Source: Rivularia sp034931125
Lineage (GTDB): Bacteria; Cyanobacteriota; Cyanobacteriia; Cyanobacteriales; Nostocaceae
Length of the DNA stretch: 64,000 bases
Assembly (NCBI RefSeq): GCF_034931125.1
Contig: NZ_JAYGHM010000020.1
Span: 44,678 to 108,677, forward strand
Reading direction: 5' to 3'
A model generated the notes under the pieces. That model was not told the DNA's origin and ran no database searches. It was given only the letters and a program-made list of their open reading frames with translations. The translations under genes were made by a program, and so were the position numbers. This document shows, piece by piece, positions 27,096-35,931 of the stretch. Within the stretch, counting starts at the first letter, position 1. The number at the start of each line of letters is the position of its first letter.

Positions 27096-27926
27096 ATGAA
27101 ACAGTTGTTCGAGCAAGATTTGAGAGTTTCCAAAAAATTTGGTTTAGCCTTATTAAGTGGATTTATCGCAACTGTAACTGTTTCTTGCAGCAACGATAAA
27201 GACTTATTAGTGACAGAAATAGGAGTGAGTCCTGCCACAAGTCCGGTTGCTAATCCATCAACTGCTAAGCAATTTTACGCCCAGGGGCAGTATAAACATA
27301 TTCAGGGTGATACACAAGGCGCGATCGCAGCTTACACAAAAGCTATCAGTCTTGATTCCGATTATGTAGAAGCTTACAACGGTAGGGGTTTAGTCCAGTT
27401 TGACACGGGGGACAGACAAGGTGCGATCGCCGATTACAATGAAGCCCTGCGCGTCAGTCCCGACAACGCTCAAGCGTATAATAATCGTGGAAACGCTCGT
27501 GCTGCTCAAGGGGATATAAACGGTGCAATTACCGATTACGACCGAGCAATTAGTTTAGATTCTAATTATGCCGAAGCTTACAATAATCGGGGAAATGCTC
27601 GTGCCGCAGAAGCAAATAGAAACGAGGCAATAGCAGATTATACTGAAGCAATACGTATAAATTCAAACTATGCTGTGGCTTATAATAATCGGGGAAATGC
27701 TCGCGCTGCTCAAGGAGATAAAGAAGGTGCGATCGCAGATTATAATGAAGCAATTCGCCTCAATCCGAACTTTGGTGCTGCTTATAATAATCGGGGAAAT
27801 GCTCGTGCAGAAAAAGATAAAGATGGTGCTTTAGCCGACCTACAGCGAGCAGCAGAGATTTTTCAAGAACAAAATAACCAGCAGCTATACAAGCAGGTTA
27901 TGGAAAATGTCAAGGAAATTCAGTAA
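27096..27926 (+). CDS. TPR-repeat protein with signal peptide
   Basis: 276 residues. A hydrophobic export signal (about 15-30) ends at Cys31, a possible though not ideal lipobox. Six tetratricopeptide repeats follow from about residue 57, each with the W/Y-G-A-Y-A-P pattern, e.g. YNNRGNARAAQGD and GAIADYNEAIRLNPN. Four central repeats are nearly identical in DNA as well, sharing a 102-bp period with the phrase AATCGGGGAAATGCTCG, which suggests recent expansion. Probably a periplasmic or membrane-anchored scaffold; partner unknown. Confidence 0.85.
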   Translation: MKQLFEQDLRVSKKFGLALLSGFIATVTVSCSNDKDLLVTEIGVSPATSPVANPSTAKQFYAQGQYKHIQGDTQGAIAAYTKAISLDSDYVEAYNGRGLVQFDTGDRQGAIADYNEALRVSPDNAQAYNNRGNARAAQGDINGAITDYDRAISLDSNYAEAYNNRGNARAAEANRNEAIADYTEAIRINSNYAVAYNNRGNARAAQGDKEGAIADYNEAIRLNPNFGAAYNNRGNARAEKDKDGALADLQRAAEIFQEQNNQQLYKQVMENVKEIQ

Positions 27927-28020
27927 TCAGTTAACAGTTATCAGTGAGCAGTTATTAGGGAAATTGATAATTGTTCATTGATAATTGATACAAAGTATAG
28001 AAAAAACTTGATAATTGATT
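27927..28020. repeat. Degenerate heptamer repeats (CAGTTAT / TTGATAA types)
   Basis: CAGTTAACAGTTATCAGT followed by several TTGATAATTG units in the gap after the TPR gene. STRR-like, irregular. Confidence 0.5.
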
Positions 28021-28081
28021 ACCCTGGGATATATAACAAGTCTGTAATTGCAAAACCCTGCCATTTTCACTTCTCAATACC

Positions 28082-28273
28082 ATGACTCAAACTACCGTTC
28101 ATCTAGTTGTTGGCATTGAAAATTTAACATTGTTGGTTTTTCACACTGAAGTAACGGAATGGCAATTTAGAATCATAAGTTCTGGTGGAGAAGTGTTTGG
28201 TGAAAGGAAATTATACTATACTCCTGAAGCAGCGGAAAAAGCAGCGCGTGAGTGGCTTTCTTGGGGAGATTAA
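28082..28273 (+). CDS. Small conserved-looking protein, function unknown
   Basis: 63 residues, ATG at 28082. The sequence has a plausible small alpha/beta pattern: HLVVGIENLTLLVFHTE, WQFRIISSGGEVFGE, then a helix TPEAAEKAAREWLSW. Composition and codon use look like a real gene, and similar short proteins occur in cyanobacteria, but I cannot name a family. It ends at a heptamer repeat tract. Confidence 0.6.
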   Translation: MTQTTVHLVVGIENLTLLVFHTEVTEWQFRIISSGGEVFGERKLYYTPEAAEKAAREWLSWGD

Positions 28274-28275
28274 GA

Positions 28276-28302
28276 TAATTCGTAATTCGTAATTCGTAAT
28301 TA
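28276..28302. repeat. Heptamer tandem repeat (TAATTCG x3)
   Basis: Three perfect TAATTCG copies followed by a partial one, two bases after the stop codon of the small gene. Confidence 0.75.
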
Positions 28303-28397
28303 TGTTTTGTAACAAGGATTTTACCGCGACACAAAACATACCGCTTATAGAAGCTAGGAACTTTAATTGCCAAATTGGGTTAAAAGTATATTAAAGT

Positions 28398-30254
28398 TTA
28401 TTCGCATCGCCAAACTTTAATAGTTTTATCATTGCTACCGCTAAATAAAGTTTGTCCATCAGGGCTAAAAACAAGAGAATTAACTTGAGATAAATGTCCG
28501 GTTAAAGTACATATTTCCTGATTTGTATTCATGTCCCATAGCTTGATATCCTTGCCATAACTACTACTAGCAAGAATCTTTCCATTAGGACTAAAAGTAA
28601 CGCATCTAACCCAGTTACCATGACCTTTAAAAGTATAAATTTCTTGTCCGGTAGTTACTTCCCAAAGCTTAATAGTATAGTCGTCGCTAGCTGTTGCAAT
28701 AATTTGTCCATCGGGGCTAAAAGCAACAGAGTTAATCGCAGCAAACACACTACTAGTATGATTGCAGAATTTAAGTTTTTGACCCGTACTTAAGTTCCAA
28801 AGTATGGCTGTTTTGTCATTACTACCGCTAGCGATAATTTGCCCATTAGAACTTATAGCAACACTGCGAACCCAACTATTGTGACCTTTAAGAGTACGAA
28901 TGTTTTTTCCTGTATTTACATCCCATAGTTTTACTGTTTTATCACCCCCAGCACTAACAATTATTTGACCGTCTGGAGTAAAACTTAAGCAATTAACACC
29001 AGTAAACCAACCTGTATGTCCTGTTAATGTGCGGATTTTTTTACCAGAACTGACATCCCAAAGGTGGATATTGTTTGCAGAATCACCGCTGGCAAGAATT
29101 AGATCATTAGGGCTAAAAGCAACAGCATAAAAATTATTTTCATTATTGATAGTCTGAATTAATTTAGTAGTGCAAATTTGTTTACCTTTATTTATTTTCC
29201 AAAGTTTTATTGTACAGTCATGGCTAGCACTAGCAAGTAACTTTCCATCTGAGCTAATAGCAAGAGAATCAATAATATCAGTATGAGCAATACAATTATA
29301 AACACATTGCCAAGAGGAATAATTTGATGGTTTAACTTTTATAGTATTTTGCGTTTTATCTGGACTTATATAAATTGAAGAATGATTAATCTCTTTTAAT
29401 ACTTCACTTCCTGATTGATAGCGGCGACTGGTTGCATTATCAATTAGTTTATCTAAAATATTACTTAATTTATCGCTTACAGAATTATCAACTAAATACT
29501 GTCTCCACACCCAGGTATTTTCAGAAAAATCAAATAAATCAAAGGGCGAAATTCCTGTTAATAAATAAATGCAGGTTGTTCCTAAACTATATAAATCGCT
29601 GCTATAAATAGCTTTACCTCTAGTTTGTTCGGGTGCGACAAATTCAGGAGTTCCGATACTAGTTCCCGTTCGTAACATTGCGGTTCCCGTAACAACTTTA
29701 GCAGCGCCAAAATCTACTAAGAATAACTTTCTATCTCGGCTACTAATAATATTTTCTGGCTTAATATCTCGATGAATCACTTCGGAGCTATGGACGTATT
29801 CCAGCACGGGTAATAAACTATTTAGCAATTCCCAAATTTGTGATTCATTAAAATTGCCTTGCTCTAGTAATATTTCTGCTAAATTTTGACCATTAATATA
29901 TTCTTGTACTAAATATTGACTTTTTTCTTGAGTTAGGTAAGCCAATAATTCGGGAATTTGGTTGTGTTTTCCTAATTCATCTAACCTTTGGGCTTCTTGC
30001 TCAAATAATTCAGCAGCTTTTTGACTATTATTAGTACCTTGCGCTTGAGGAAGAAACTGTTTGATGACGCAAGGAGGTTTTGAGGGTTTGTCTTCATCTA
30101 CAGCTAACAAGGTTCTACCAAAGCCACCTTGTCCAATTGGTTTTATTCCCCGATAACGTTCTTTTAACAGTAATTTAGTACCACAAGTCAGGCAAAACTT
30201 AGCATCCCGATAATTTTGAGGTTTCTGACAATGGGGATTTAGACAATAGCTCAT
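28398..30254 (-). CDS. Ser/Thr protein kinase with N-terminal zinc ribbon and C-terminal WD40 propeller
   Basis: 618 residues. Cys4, Cys9, Cys21 and Cys24 make a small zinc ribbon. The Hanks-type kinase follows: IGQGGFGRTLLA (about 39-50), VIKQF with the ATP lysine (about 65), VIHRDIKPENI (about 159) and VDFGAAK (about 179). From about residue 315 there are seven WD40 repeats, each with GH...SPDG...W/D motifs, enough for one complete beta-propeller. Such kinase-WD40 fusions are common in multicellular cyanobacteria as stress or signalling regulators. No membrane segment, so cytoplasmic. Downstream targets unknown. Confidence 0.92.
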   Translation of the reverse strand: MSYCLNPHCQKPQNYRDAKFCLTCGTKLLLKERYRGIKPIGQGGFGRTLLAVDEDKPSKPPCVIKQFLPQAQGTNNSQKAAELFEQEAQRLDELGKHNQIPELLAYLTQEKSQYLVQEYINGQNLAEILLEQGNFNESQIWELLNSLLPVLEYVHSSEVIHRDIKPENIISSRDRKLFLVDFGAAKVVTGTAMLRTGTSIGTPEFVAPEQTRGKAIYSSDLYSLGTTCIYLLTGISPFDLFDFSENTWVWRQYLVDNSVSDKLSNILDKLIDNATSRRYQSGSEVLKEINHSSIYISPDKTQNTIKVKPSNYSSWQCVYNCIAHTDIIDSLAISSDGKLLASASHDCTIKLWKINKGKQICTTKLIQTINNENNFYAVAFSPNDLILASGDSANNIHLWDVSSGKKIRTLTGHTGWFTGVNCLSFTPDGQIIVSAGGDKTVKLWDVNTGKNIRTLKGHNSWVRSVAISSNGQIIASGSNDKTAILWNLSTGQKLKFCNHTSSVFAAINSVAFSPDGQIIATASDDYTIKLWEVTTGQEIYTFKGHGNWVRCVTFSPNGKILASSSYGKDIKLWDMNTNQEICTLTGHLSQVNSLVFSPDGQTLFSGSNDKTIKVWRCE

Positions 30255-30457
30255 AGTGGGAATATATATAAACTACATTCAGTATTCCCAGAGTTAACGT
30301 ATTATTAACGCGAAAAGTGATGGGGAAAAGAGGTGCAGAAGCTAATAGTTAAGAATATAGAACTTTAAATGGTTCACCGTTCACTGCTCACTGTTTGCGA
30401 ATTATAGGTATAAAGTAGGTGGGGAATATTTATTTATCATCTTGAGGCACAATTTGT

Positions 30458-30928
30458 ATGACATCTTACCAAACCGATTCGGAAAACAGCGATATGGATG
30501 ATTCGATGACAGAAACAACCATCAACCATTTAGAGGTGATTGAAAACGTTATCGATACGCTGGAAGAAAACGATAGCGCAATGGTTAGTCACCAGAATGA
30601 CGGTACTTATCTATGGAAGTTTAAGTACGGTAGCGTGGAGGTGTTTGTCCAATTAACGGGGACAAGCGACGAAGATACAATTACAATTTGGTCTTCGGTT
30701 TTGAAGTTACCTGCTAAAGATGAAGCTACGATGATGCGCTCTCTTTTGCAGATGAACTGTTCCGCTACTCTAGAAGCACGTTTCGGTATTATAGACAACC
30801 AAGTTGTAGTGATATCGATGCGTACTTTGGAAGATTTATCTGCTGCGGAAGTTTCTCGTTTAATTACGATCGTCGCGACGATCGCAGATGAGAATGACGA
30901 AGATTTACAGTCTAAGTTTGGCGCTTAA
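30458..30928 (+). CDS. YbjN domain protein
   Basis: 156 residues, ATG at 30458. After an acidic N-terminus of about 25 residues the YbjN fold is visible: TINHLEVIENVIDTLEEN, then WKFKYGSVEVFVQLTG, and a second half with MRSLLQMNCSATLEARFGI and LSAAEVSRLITIVATIADEND. YbjN proteins resemble type III secretion chaperones and in bacteria influence stress and motility; the exact role in cyanobacteria is unclear. A divergent kinase-WD40 gene lies 200 bp upstream. Confidence 0.78.
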   Translation: MTSYQTDSENSDMDDSMTETTINHLEVIENVIDTLEENDSAMVSHQNDGTYLWKFKYGSVEVFVQLTGTSDEDTITIWSSVLKLPAKDEATMMRSLLQMNCSATLEARFGIIDNQVVVISMRTLEDLSAAEVSRLITIVATIADENDEDLQSKFGA

Positions 30929-31013
30929 CAGTCAACAGCTATCAGCGACCACTAAGAATTTGGTGCGTTAGGATGAAATCCGTAACGCACCCTACAAAAC
31001 TATTAACTAAATT

Positions 31014-31748
31014 TTGATTTCCCAAATTTGGCGATTAATTCCGTTTTTAGAAGCGGATGGTAAATTACAAATGGCGATCGATCAATGGTTGCTAAAGCAG
31101 CATCAATCGGGATATCCGCCAACTTTGCGTTTTTATACTTGGAAGCCCACCGCAATTTCTCTTGGTTATCATCAGCGTAAGTATTCGCAAGATTGGCAAA
31201 ATTTGATTTGGAAAGGTGAGCAAATAGACCTAGTACGCCGTCCTACGGGTGGACGTGCGGTGTTACATCACGGCGATTTAACTTACGCTGTGGTGGCTTC
31301 CGGGCTTTCTGGAAGTCGGATTGAAGTGTATAAAATCATATGCGAATTTTTGATTCAAGGATGGCATAATTTAGGTGTTGAGCTACATTACGGTATTGCT
31401 GGAAGGGGTTATATTAACAATCCTAATTGCTTCGGTACAGCCACAGGTGCGGATTTGGTAACTGTTGATGGTCATAAGTTGATTGGTAGCGCTCAGTTGA
31501 GACGTGGTGATGCAATTTTGCAGCATGGTTCGATGCGTTTGAAACCGGATAAGGAGTTATTTAAAAAGGTTTTCGGTGAAGATTTATTCGATGGAGTTAG
31601 ATTAGAGAAAGATTTAGAAATTGAAAGAATAATTACTGTTTTAGTTGATGCTGCTAGAGATTGTTTTGGAGTGGAGTTTGAGCAAAAAGCTTTGAGCGAG
31701 GATGAATGGGAAGAGATTCTTGGTATTATTAAATCGCAATATGATTGA
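31014..31748 (+). CDS. Lipoate-protein ligase-like (biotin/lipoate A/B ligase) protein
   Basis: 244 residues from TTG at 31014; no ATG is available before the conserved start AIDQWLLKQH. Family motifs: RRPTGGRAVLHHGDLTYAVV (about 77-96) matching the LplA/LipM RRxxGGGAVxHxxG signature, and HKLIGSAQLRRGDAILQHGS (about 158-177) with the catalytic lysine. It probably attaches lipoate or octanoate to 2-oxoacid dehydrogenase or GcvH subunits, or transfers octanoyl groups. It is followed 2 bp later by the alpha/beta hydrolase gene, so the two are likely one transcript. Confidence 0.85.
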   Translation: MISQIWRLIPFLEADGKLQMAIDQWLLKQHQSGYPPTLRFYTWKPTAISLGYHQRKYSQDWQNLIWKGEQIDLVRRPTGGRAVLHHGDLTYAVVASGLSGSRIEVYKIICEFLIQGWHNLGVELHYGIAGRGYINNPNCFGTATGADLVTVDGHKLIGSAQLRRGDAILQHGSMRLKPDKELFKKVFGEDLFDGVRLEKDLEIERIITVLVDAARDCFGVEFEQKALSEDEWEEILGIIKSQYD

Positions 31749-31750
31749 TT

Positions 31751-32956
31751 ATGTCATCTAATAAACTATTTTTATCGCTTGGACAAGTTCTGATATTAAT
31801 TATCAGTTTTATAAGCCTTTTCTTAACTTCCTGGCTGATAATTCCCGCACCAACTTTCTTTTTATTAAAATTCGGAGTTGTAGCACCGGAAATTTGCCCT
31901 TGGTTATTCCTATCAAATATTATTACATTGGGATTAGCTTTATTATTTATCTACTCACCTCAACTAAAACGAATAATCTGCATTTTTAGTTTGATGGGAT
32001 TGCTGGTTTGCAGTTGGGAACTAGTAAGGATTATCCCAACTCAAATGCAAATGAATACGGCAATGAATCAAGCATTAGGTGCAGATTATCAACAAAAAAT
32101 TCCAGTTGAAGTAAAAGCCAAAATGCGGAAGCAGCCGTTTATTTTAACTGATATATTTCGAGGAATTAACTTACAAGAAACCCGTCATCTAACTAATATT
32201 AACTTTGCAACTCCCGCAGGTGTACCATTAAACATGGAAGTTTATCAACCATCAAAAGTTGGTAAATATCCGGCAATTGTATTTATTTACGGTGGAGCTT
32301 GGCAAAATGGGAATTCATCCGTAAATCCTGAGTTTAATCGATACATGGCGGCTCGTGGATATACAGTATTTGCGATCGATTACCGTCATGCACCACAATA
32401 CAAGTTTCCCGCTCAACTAGATGATGTGCGTTTTGCCTTGAATTTTATTCGCGATCGCGCTACCGAATATGAAGCAGATACCGACAAAATGGTATTATTT
32501 GGACGTTCTGCTGGCGCTCATCTGGCAATGTTAGCAGCTTACGAACCCGATGCACCACCAATCCGTGCTGTCGTAAATTATTACGGCCCGGTAAACCTAA
32601 CTCAAGGATATAACGAACCACCAAATCCCGATCCAATTAATTCCCGTGCTGTTTTACAAGCGTTTTTGGGGGGTTCACCTCAACAGTTCCCCATACTTTA
32701 TCAAACTGCTTCACCGATTAATTACGTCAAGCCTAATTTGCCACCAACTTTGTTAATTTATGGAAGTCGCGATCATGTGGTAGAAGCTCGATTTGGCAGA
32801 CAAATGTACAATAAGTTGCGAGATCAAAACACTGCGGTTTTCTTAGAAATTCCTTGGGCAGAACATTCTTTTGATGCTATTTTTAATGGTGTTAGTAATC
32901 AGTTAGCCCTTTATTATACTGAGAGATTTATTGCTTGGGCGTTGGTTAACAGTTAA
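31751..32956 (+). CDS. Membrane-anchored alpha/beta hydrolase (esterase-like)
   Basis: 401 residues from ATG 31751 (a TTG two codons earlier overlaps the upstream stop). Three hydrophobic segments occupy about 5-95. The hydrolase part has IYGGAWQNG (oxyanion HGG-like, about 177), GRSAGAHLA with nucleophile Ser (about 254-262), YGSRDHVVEARF with Asp and EIPWAEHSFDAIF with His, i.e. a full Ser-Asp-His triad of the carboxylesterase/BD-FAE type. Likely a lipid or ester hydrolase facing the periplasm or cytoplasm. Its last 4 bases overlap the convergent HD-domain gene. Confidence 0.85.
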   Translation: MSSNKLFLSLGQVLILIISFISLFLTSWLIIPAPTFFLLKFGVVAPEICPWLFLSNIITLGLALLFIYSPQLKRIICIFSLMGLLVCSWELVRIIPTQMQMNTAMNQALGADYQQKIPVEVKAKMRKQPFILTDIFRGINLQETRHLTNINFATPAGVPLNMEVYQPSKVGKYPAIVFIYGGAWQNGNSSVNPEFNRYMAARGYTVFAIDYRHAPQYKFPAQLDDVRFALNFIRDRATEYEADTDKMVLFGRSAGAHLAMLAAYEPDAPPIRAVVNYYGPVNLTQGYNEPPNPDPINSRAVLQAFLGGSPQQFPILYQTASPINYVKPNLPPTLLIYGSRDHVVEARFGRQMYNKLRDQNTAVFLEIPWAEHSFDAIFNGVSNQLALYYTERFIAWALVNS

Positions 32957-33564
32957 CAGTTATCAGTTCCACAAGAGTTTTTCAAATAGCCTTTATCAAT
33001 ACAATTGTCAATTTCTGCTAATATAAAATCCCAAAGTTCCGGCGTACCTTCTTCTACAGGTGCCATTCTTTTCATAACTTGACTGCGATTAATATTATGT
33101 ATTTTCCAAGTTCCGCCTTCGGTTTGTTGATTGTGCAAAAACGGCTGTATTCTATCCAAAGCAGCAGCAAATTTAGCTGTGGGTGTAACTCTGGCTTCAA
33201 ATTCATCCCAAAGTAATCGTAATTCTTTTCCCTGTTCTTCGGGTAATAATCCAAAAATTCGAGTTGCTGCTTCTAATTCTCTTGCTGCTTTACTTTCATA
33301 TCCCTGTACGTCATAACAAAAAGTATCTCCAGCATCAATTTCTACCAAATCGTGAATTAATGACATTTTCATAGCGCGAAATAGATCGGTTCCTTCTGGT
33401 GCATATTCCGCTAAAATCATCGTCATCATTGCTAAATGCCAAGAATGTTCGCCGCTATTTTCTCTACGGGAACCATCTGTTAATAATGTTTGACGCAAGA
33501 CATTTTTTAACTTGTCAATTTCGATAATAAATTGTAATTGTTGTTCGAGTCGATTCAATTGCAT
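32953..33564 (-). CDS. HD-domain hydrolase (YfbR-like 5'-deoxynucleotidase group)
   Basis: 203 residues. The HD signature is visible as ENSGEHSWHLAMMTMILAEY (first metal His) and LIHDLVEIDAGDTF (His-Asp pair), followed by further ligand D in ALDRIQPFLHN. The layout is that of HD_3 / YfbR-type nucleotide phosphohydrolases that dephosphorylate deoxynucleoside monophosphates. No other domains. The last dozen residues (KNSCGTDNC) lie in degenerate repeat sequence and overlap the end of the hydrolase gene by 4 bp. Confidence 0.83.
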   Translation of the reverse strand: MQLNRLEQQLQFIIEIDKLKNVLRQTLLTDGSRRENSGEHSWHLAMMTMILAEYAPEGTDLFRAMKMSLIHDLVEIDAGDTFCYDVQGYESKAARELEAATRIFGLLPEEQGKELRLLWDEFEARVTPTAKFAAALDRIQPFLHNQQTEGGTWKIHNINRSQVMKRMAPVEEGTPELWDFILAEIDNCIDKGYLKNSCGTDNC

Positions 33565-33731
33565 TTTAAATAAAATAAACCACTTAAACTACATTCTCGA
33601 ATTTTATATTTAAAAACGTCTCATGTTCCCGAATTTATTCATGAAATAAATCTAAAATCCAAAATCTAAAACTTGTGCTGAGCAGTTCGACGTAGCTCAC
33701 TGTAAGACTTGCCGAAGTATCCAAAATTAAT

Positions 33732-34649
33732 TTACAACCCAAACTGGCGATAAACCTCACTAGCAGCCCGATGTAACAAAGAATGCCGCCACACCAAAGA
33801 TTTCATATCATCTGCATAACCGCCCCCGATGACGCAAGCAACGGGATAACCAGCCGCTACACAAGTACTCAATACCTGCATTTCCCGGCGATAAATCCCC
33901 GTGTCGGTTAAAGCGAGTTTGCCTAATTTATCATTTATATGAGTATCAACACCAGCATCGTATAATACTAAATCTGGTTTTACATTTGCGAGTAAATCCG
34001 GTAAATATTTCGCTAAAGTTTGTAAATATGCGTCGTCTTCCATTCCTGCGGGTAAAGGTACATCTAAATCGCTTTGTTGTTTGGTACCGGGAAAATTAAC
34101 TTCACAGTGCATTGAGAAAGTAAAAACGCTGTCGTCATCTTGGAATATAAAAGCCGTACCGTCACCTTGATGCACGTCTAAATCGACAATGAGAATTTTT
34201 TGAGCCAGATTAAGTTTTTGGATCGTGCGAGTTGCGATCGCTAAATCGTTAAATATACAAAAACCTGAACCGTAACTGGGGAAAGCGTGATGGGTTCCTC
34301 CTGCGGTATTGCAAGCTAAACCATGAGTAAGCGCCATTTTTGCCGCCATGATTGTACCACCTACCGCCGTACAGGTACGATTTACTAGTTGCGGACTCCA
34401 AGGTAAACCGATACGTCGCTGTGCTTTTGCATCCAGGGTTCCTTGTAGGTAAGCTTGTACAAAATCGGGTGTATGAACTAACTCGATGGTTTCTTTATTA
34501 GGACGTTCTGGTGTGTGAAATTGCTGTAAATCCGCGACTCCATCGGATAAAAGTAACTCGTAAAGCAAGCGAAATTTTGGCATCGGGAAACGATGTGCTT
34601 CAGGTAGTGGAGTAACGTAATCGGGGTGGTAAATTATTGGTAAAGACAT
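33732..34649 (-). CDS. Histone-deacetylase-family (acetoin utilization AcuC/ HDAC-like) protein
   Basis: 305 residues from ATG 34649; the frame extends 18 codons further but that part is repeat DNA. Conserved HDAC motifs: GGTHHAFPSYGSGFCIFNDL (active-site histidine pair), DLDVHQGDGTAF with zinc ligands Asp and His, and LYDAGVDTH with the second Asp. It should be a Zn-dependent deacetylase; bacterial members act on acetylpolyamines, acetyl-CoA synthetase or unknown substrates. Single domain, cytoplasmic. The mscS gene diverges upstream with 178 bp between. Confidence 0.9.
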   Translation of the reverse strand: MSLPIIYHPDYVTPLPEAHRFPMPKFRLLYELLLSDGVADLQQFHTPERPNKETIELVHTPDFVQAYLQGTLDAKAQRRIGLPWSPQLVNRTCTAVGGTIMAAKMALTHGLACNTAGGTHHAFPSYGSGFCIFNDLAIATRTIQKLNLAQKILIVDLDVHQGDGTAFIFQDDDSVFTFSMHCEVNFPGTKQQSDLDVPLPAGMEDDAYLQTLAKYLPDLLANVKPDLVLYDAGVDTHINDKLGKLALTDTGIYRREMQVLSTCVAAGYPVACVIGGGYADDMKSLVWRHSLLHRAASEVYRQFGL

Positions 34650-34740
34650 ATGAAAGTTAGGAGTTAGGAGTGATGAGTTAAGAGTTTTAAATTCATTATT
34701 CATAATTCTTTGTTTCCACTTCCCAATTCCCTATGCCCAA
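34650..34740. repeat. Degenerate heptamer repeats (GTTAGGA/ATTCATA types)
   Basis: GTTAGGAGTTAGGAGTGATGAGTTAAGAG followed by other irregular heptamer-like units upstream of the HDAC start; they produce an artificial N-terminal extension of that frame. Confidence 0.55.
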
Positions 34741-34827
34741 TTTTATTATTGAAACAATTAATAAATTGAATACTCAATGTAACGAGATTATGGTAATGTA
34801 ATCCGAAACATCAAATCCAAAATTATC

Positions 34828-35868
34828 ATGATGATGCAATGGATTAGACCGCTTTTATTTATTTTAGTTGGTTTATTTGCGGGAATAATTGCGGAAAAAA
34901 TTATTTTTAATAAGCTCGGAAATATTATTACCAAAAAGGGTATACCGGGAAGCGAAATAATATTCGGTTCTTTGCGACGTATTCCTTTCACCTGGTTTGT
35001 GCTTGCTGGTTTTTTCGGAGCAATTTTGAGTTACTCGCTTACAGAAGATGTTACCACTGCTCTGCAAAAAATTGTTATTGCAATATTTCTGTTTACAATT
35101 ACTTTAGTATTAGCACGTCTTGCGGCTGGTTTTATCAATCTATTTATTCAAAGAACCGAAGGAGTTCCTGCTTCTTTAATTTCAAATCTTATTAAGTCTA
35201 TCATTTTTCTTTTGGGAGCGTTAATTATATTCCAAACTATAGGAATTGAAATTACGCCGATTATTACAACATTAGGTATTACTGGTTTAGCAGTTGGTTT
35301 AGCGCTGCAAGATACTTTAGCAAACTTATTTTCTGGTTTCTATTTACTTCTTTCCAAACAAGTTAAAACCGGAGATTATATAAAATTAGAAAGCGGTCAA
35401 GAAGGTTATATTACAGATATAACTTGGCGGAATATTAATATAGAAGAACTTGCTAAAAATATTATTATCGTTCCTAATTCTAAATTAGCTTCAGCAAACT
35501 TTACTAATTATCATTTACCAGCCAAACAGCTTACATTAACGATGAATGTCGGTGTCAGTTACGATAGTGATTTGGAACAAGTAGAACGAGTTACCGTAGA
35601 AGTTGCTAAAGAAGTTATGCAAGAAATTGCACTCGATTTAGTAGCAAACGAACCGTTTATCAGATTTCATACTTTTAATGATTTTAGTATCGATTTTACG
35701 CTTTATATGCGAGTCGGTGAATATTTTGAGCAAAGAATCGGCAAACATCTATTTATTAAGAAACTGCATAAACGTTACAAGCAAGAAGGAATATCAATTC
35801 CATTTCCAATTAGAGATATTTATATGAAAGAAAGCATAAATCTAAATGAAATCATGGATCAAAATTAA
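34828..35868 (+). CDS. Small-conductance mechanosensitive channel (MscS family)
   Basis: 346 residues. Three to four membrane segments lie in about 4-175. The MscS core reads ITPIITTLGITGLAVGLALQDTLANLFSG (TM3 pore helix, about 147-175), KTGDYIKLESGQEGYITDITWRN (beta domain) and NVGVSYDSDLEQVERVTVEVAKEV in the C-terminal domain. It should open under hypo-osmotic stress or conduct solutes at the inner membrane. Start ATGATGATG at 34828; any of the three Met codons could be used. A terminator hairpin follows directly. Confidence 0.92.
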   Translation: MMMQWIRPLLFILVGLFAGIIAEKIIFNKLGNIITKKGIPGSEIIFGSLRRIPFTWFVLAGFFGAILSYSLTEDVTTALQKIVIAIFLFTITLVLARLAAGFINLFIQRTEGVPASLISNLIKSIIFLLGALIIFQTIGIEITPIITTLGITGLAVGLALQDTLANLFSGFYLLLSKQVKTGDYIKLESGQEGYITDITWRNINIEELAKNIIIVPNSKLASANFTNYHLPAKQLTLTMNVGVSYDSDLEQVERVTVEVAKEVMQEIALDLVANEPFIRFHTFNDFSIDFTLYMRVGEYFEQRIGKHLFIKKLHKRYKQEGISIPFPIRDIYMKESINLNEIMDQN

Positions 35869-35870
35869 TG

Positions 35871-35903
35871 TAGAGACGTAGCATTGCTACGTCTAGATTT
35901 TTT
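35871..35903 (+). terminator. Hairpin terminator after mscS
   Basis: AGACGTAGCA (35874-35883) and TGCTACGTCT (35885-35894) form a 10-bp stem followed by ATTTTTTCG. Preceded by ATGTAG as in the palindrome after agrE. Confidence 0.7.
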
Positions 35904-35931
35904 CGGTTATGTAACTAATTTGCGATCGCGA

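Noticed and set aside
34650..34703. 18-residue N-terminal extension of the deacetylase
   Set aside because: Encoded by degenerate heptamer repeats; the ATG at 34649 gives the expected family start.
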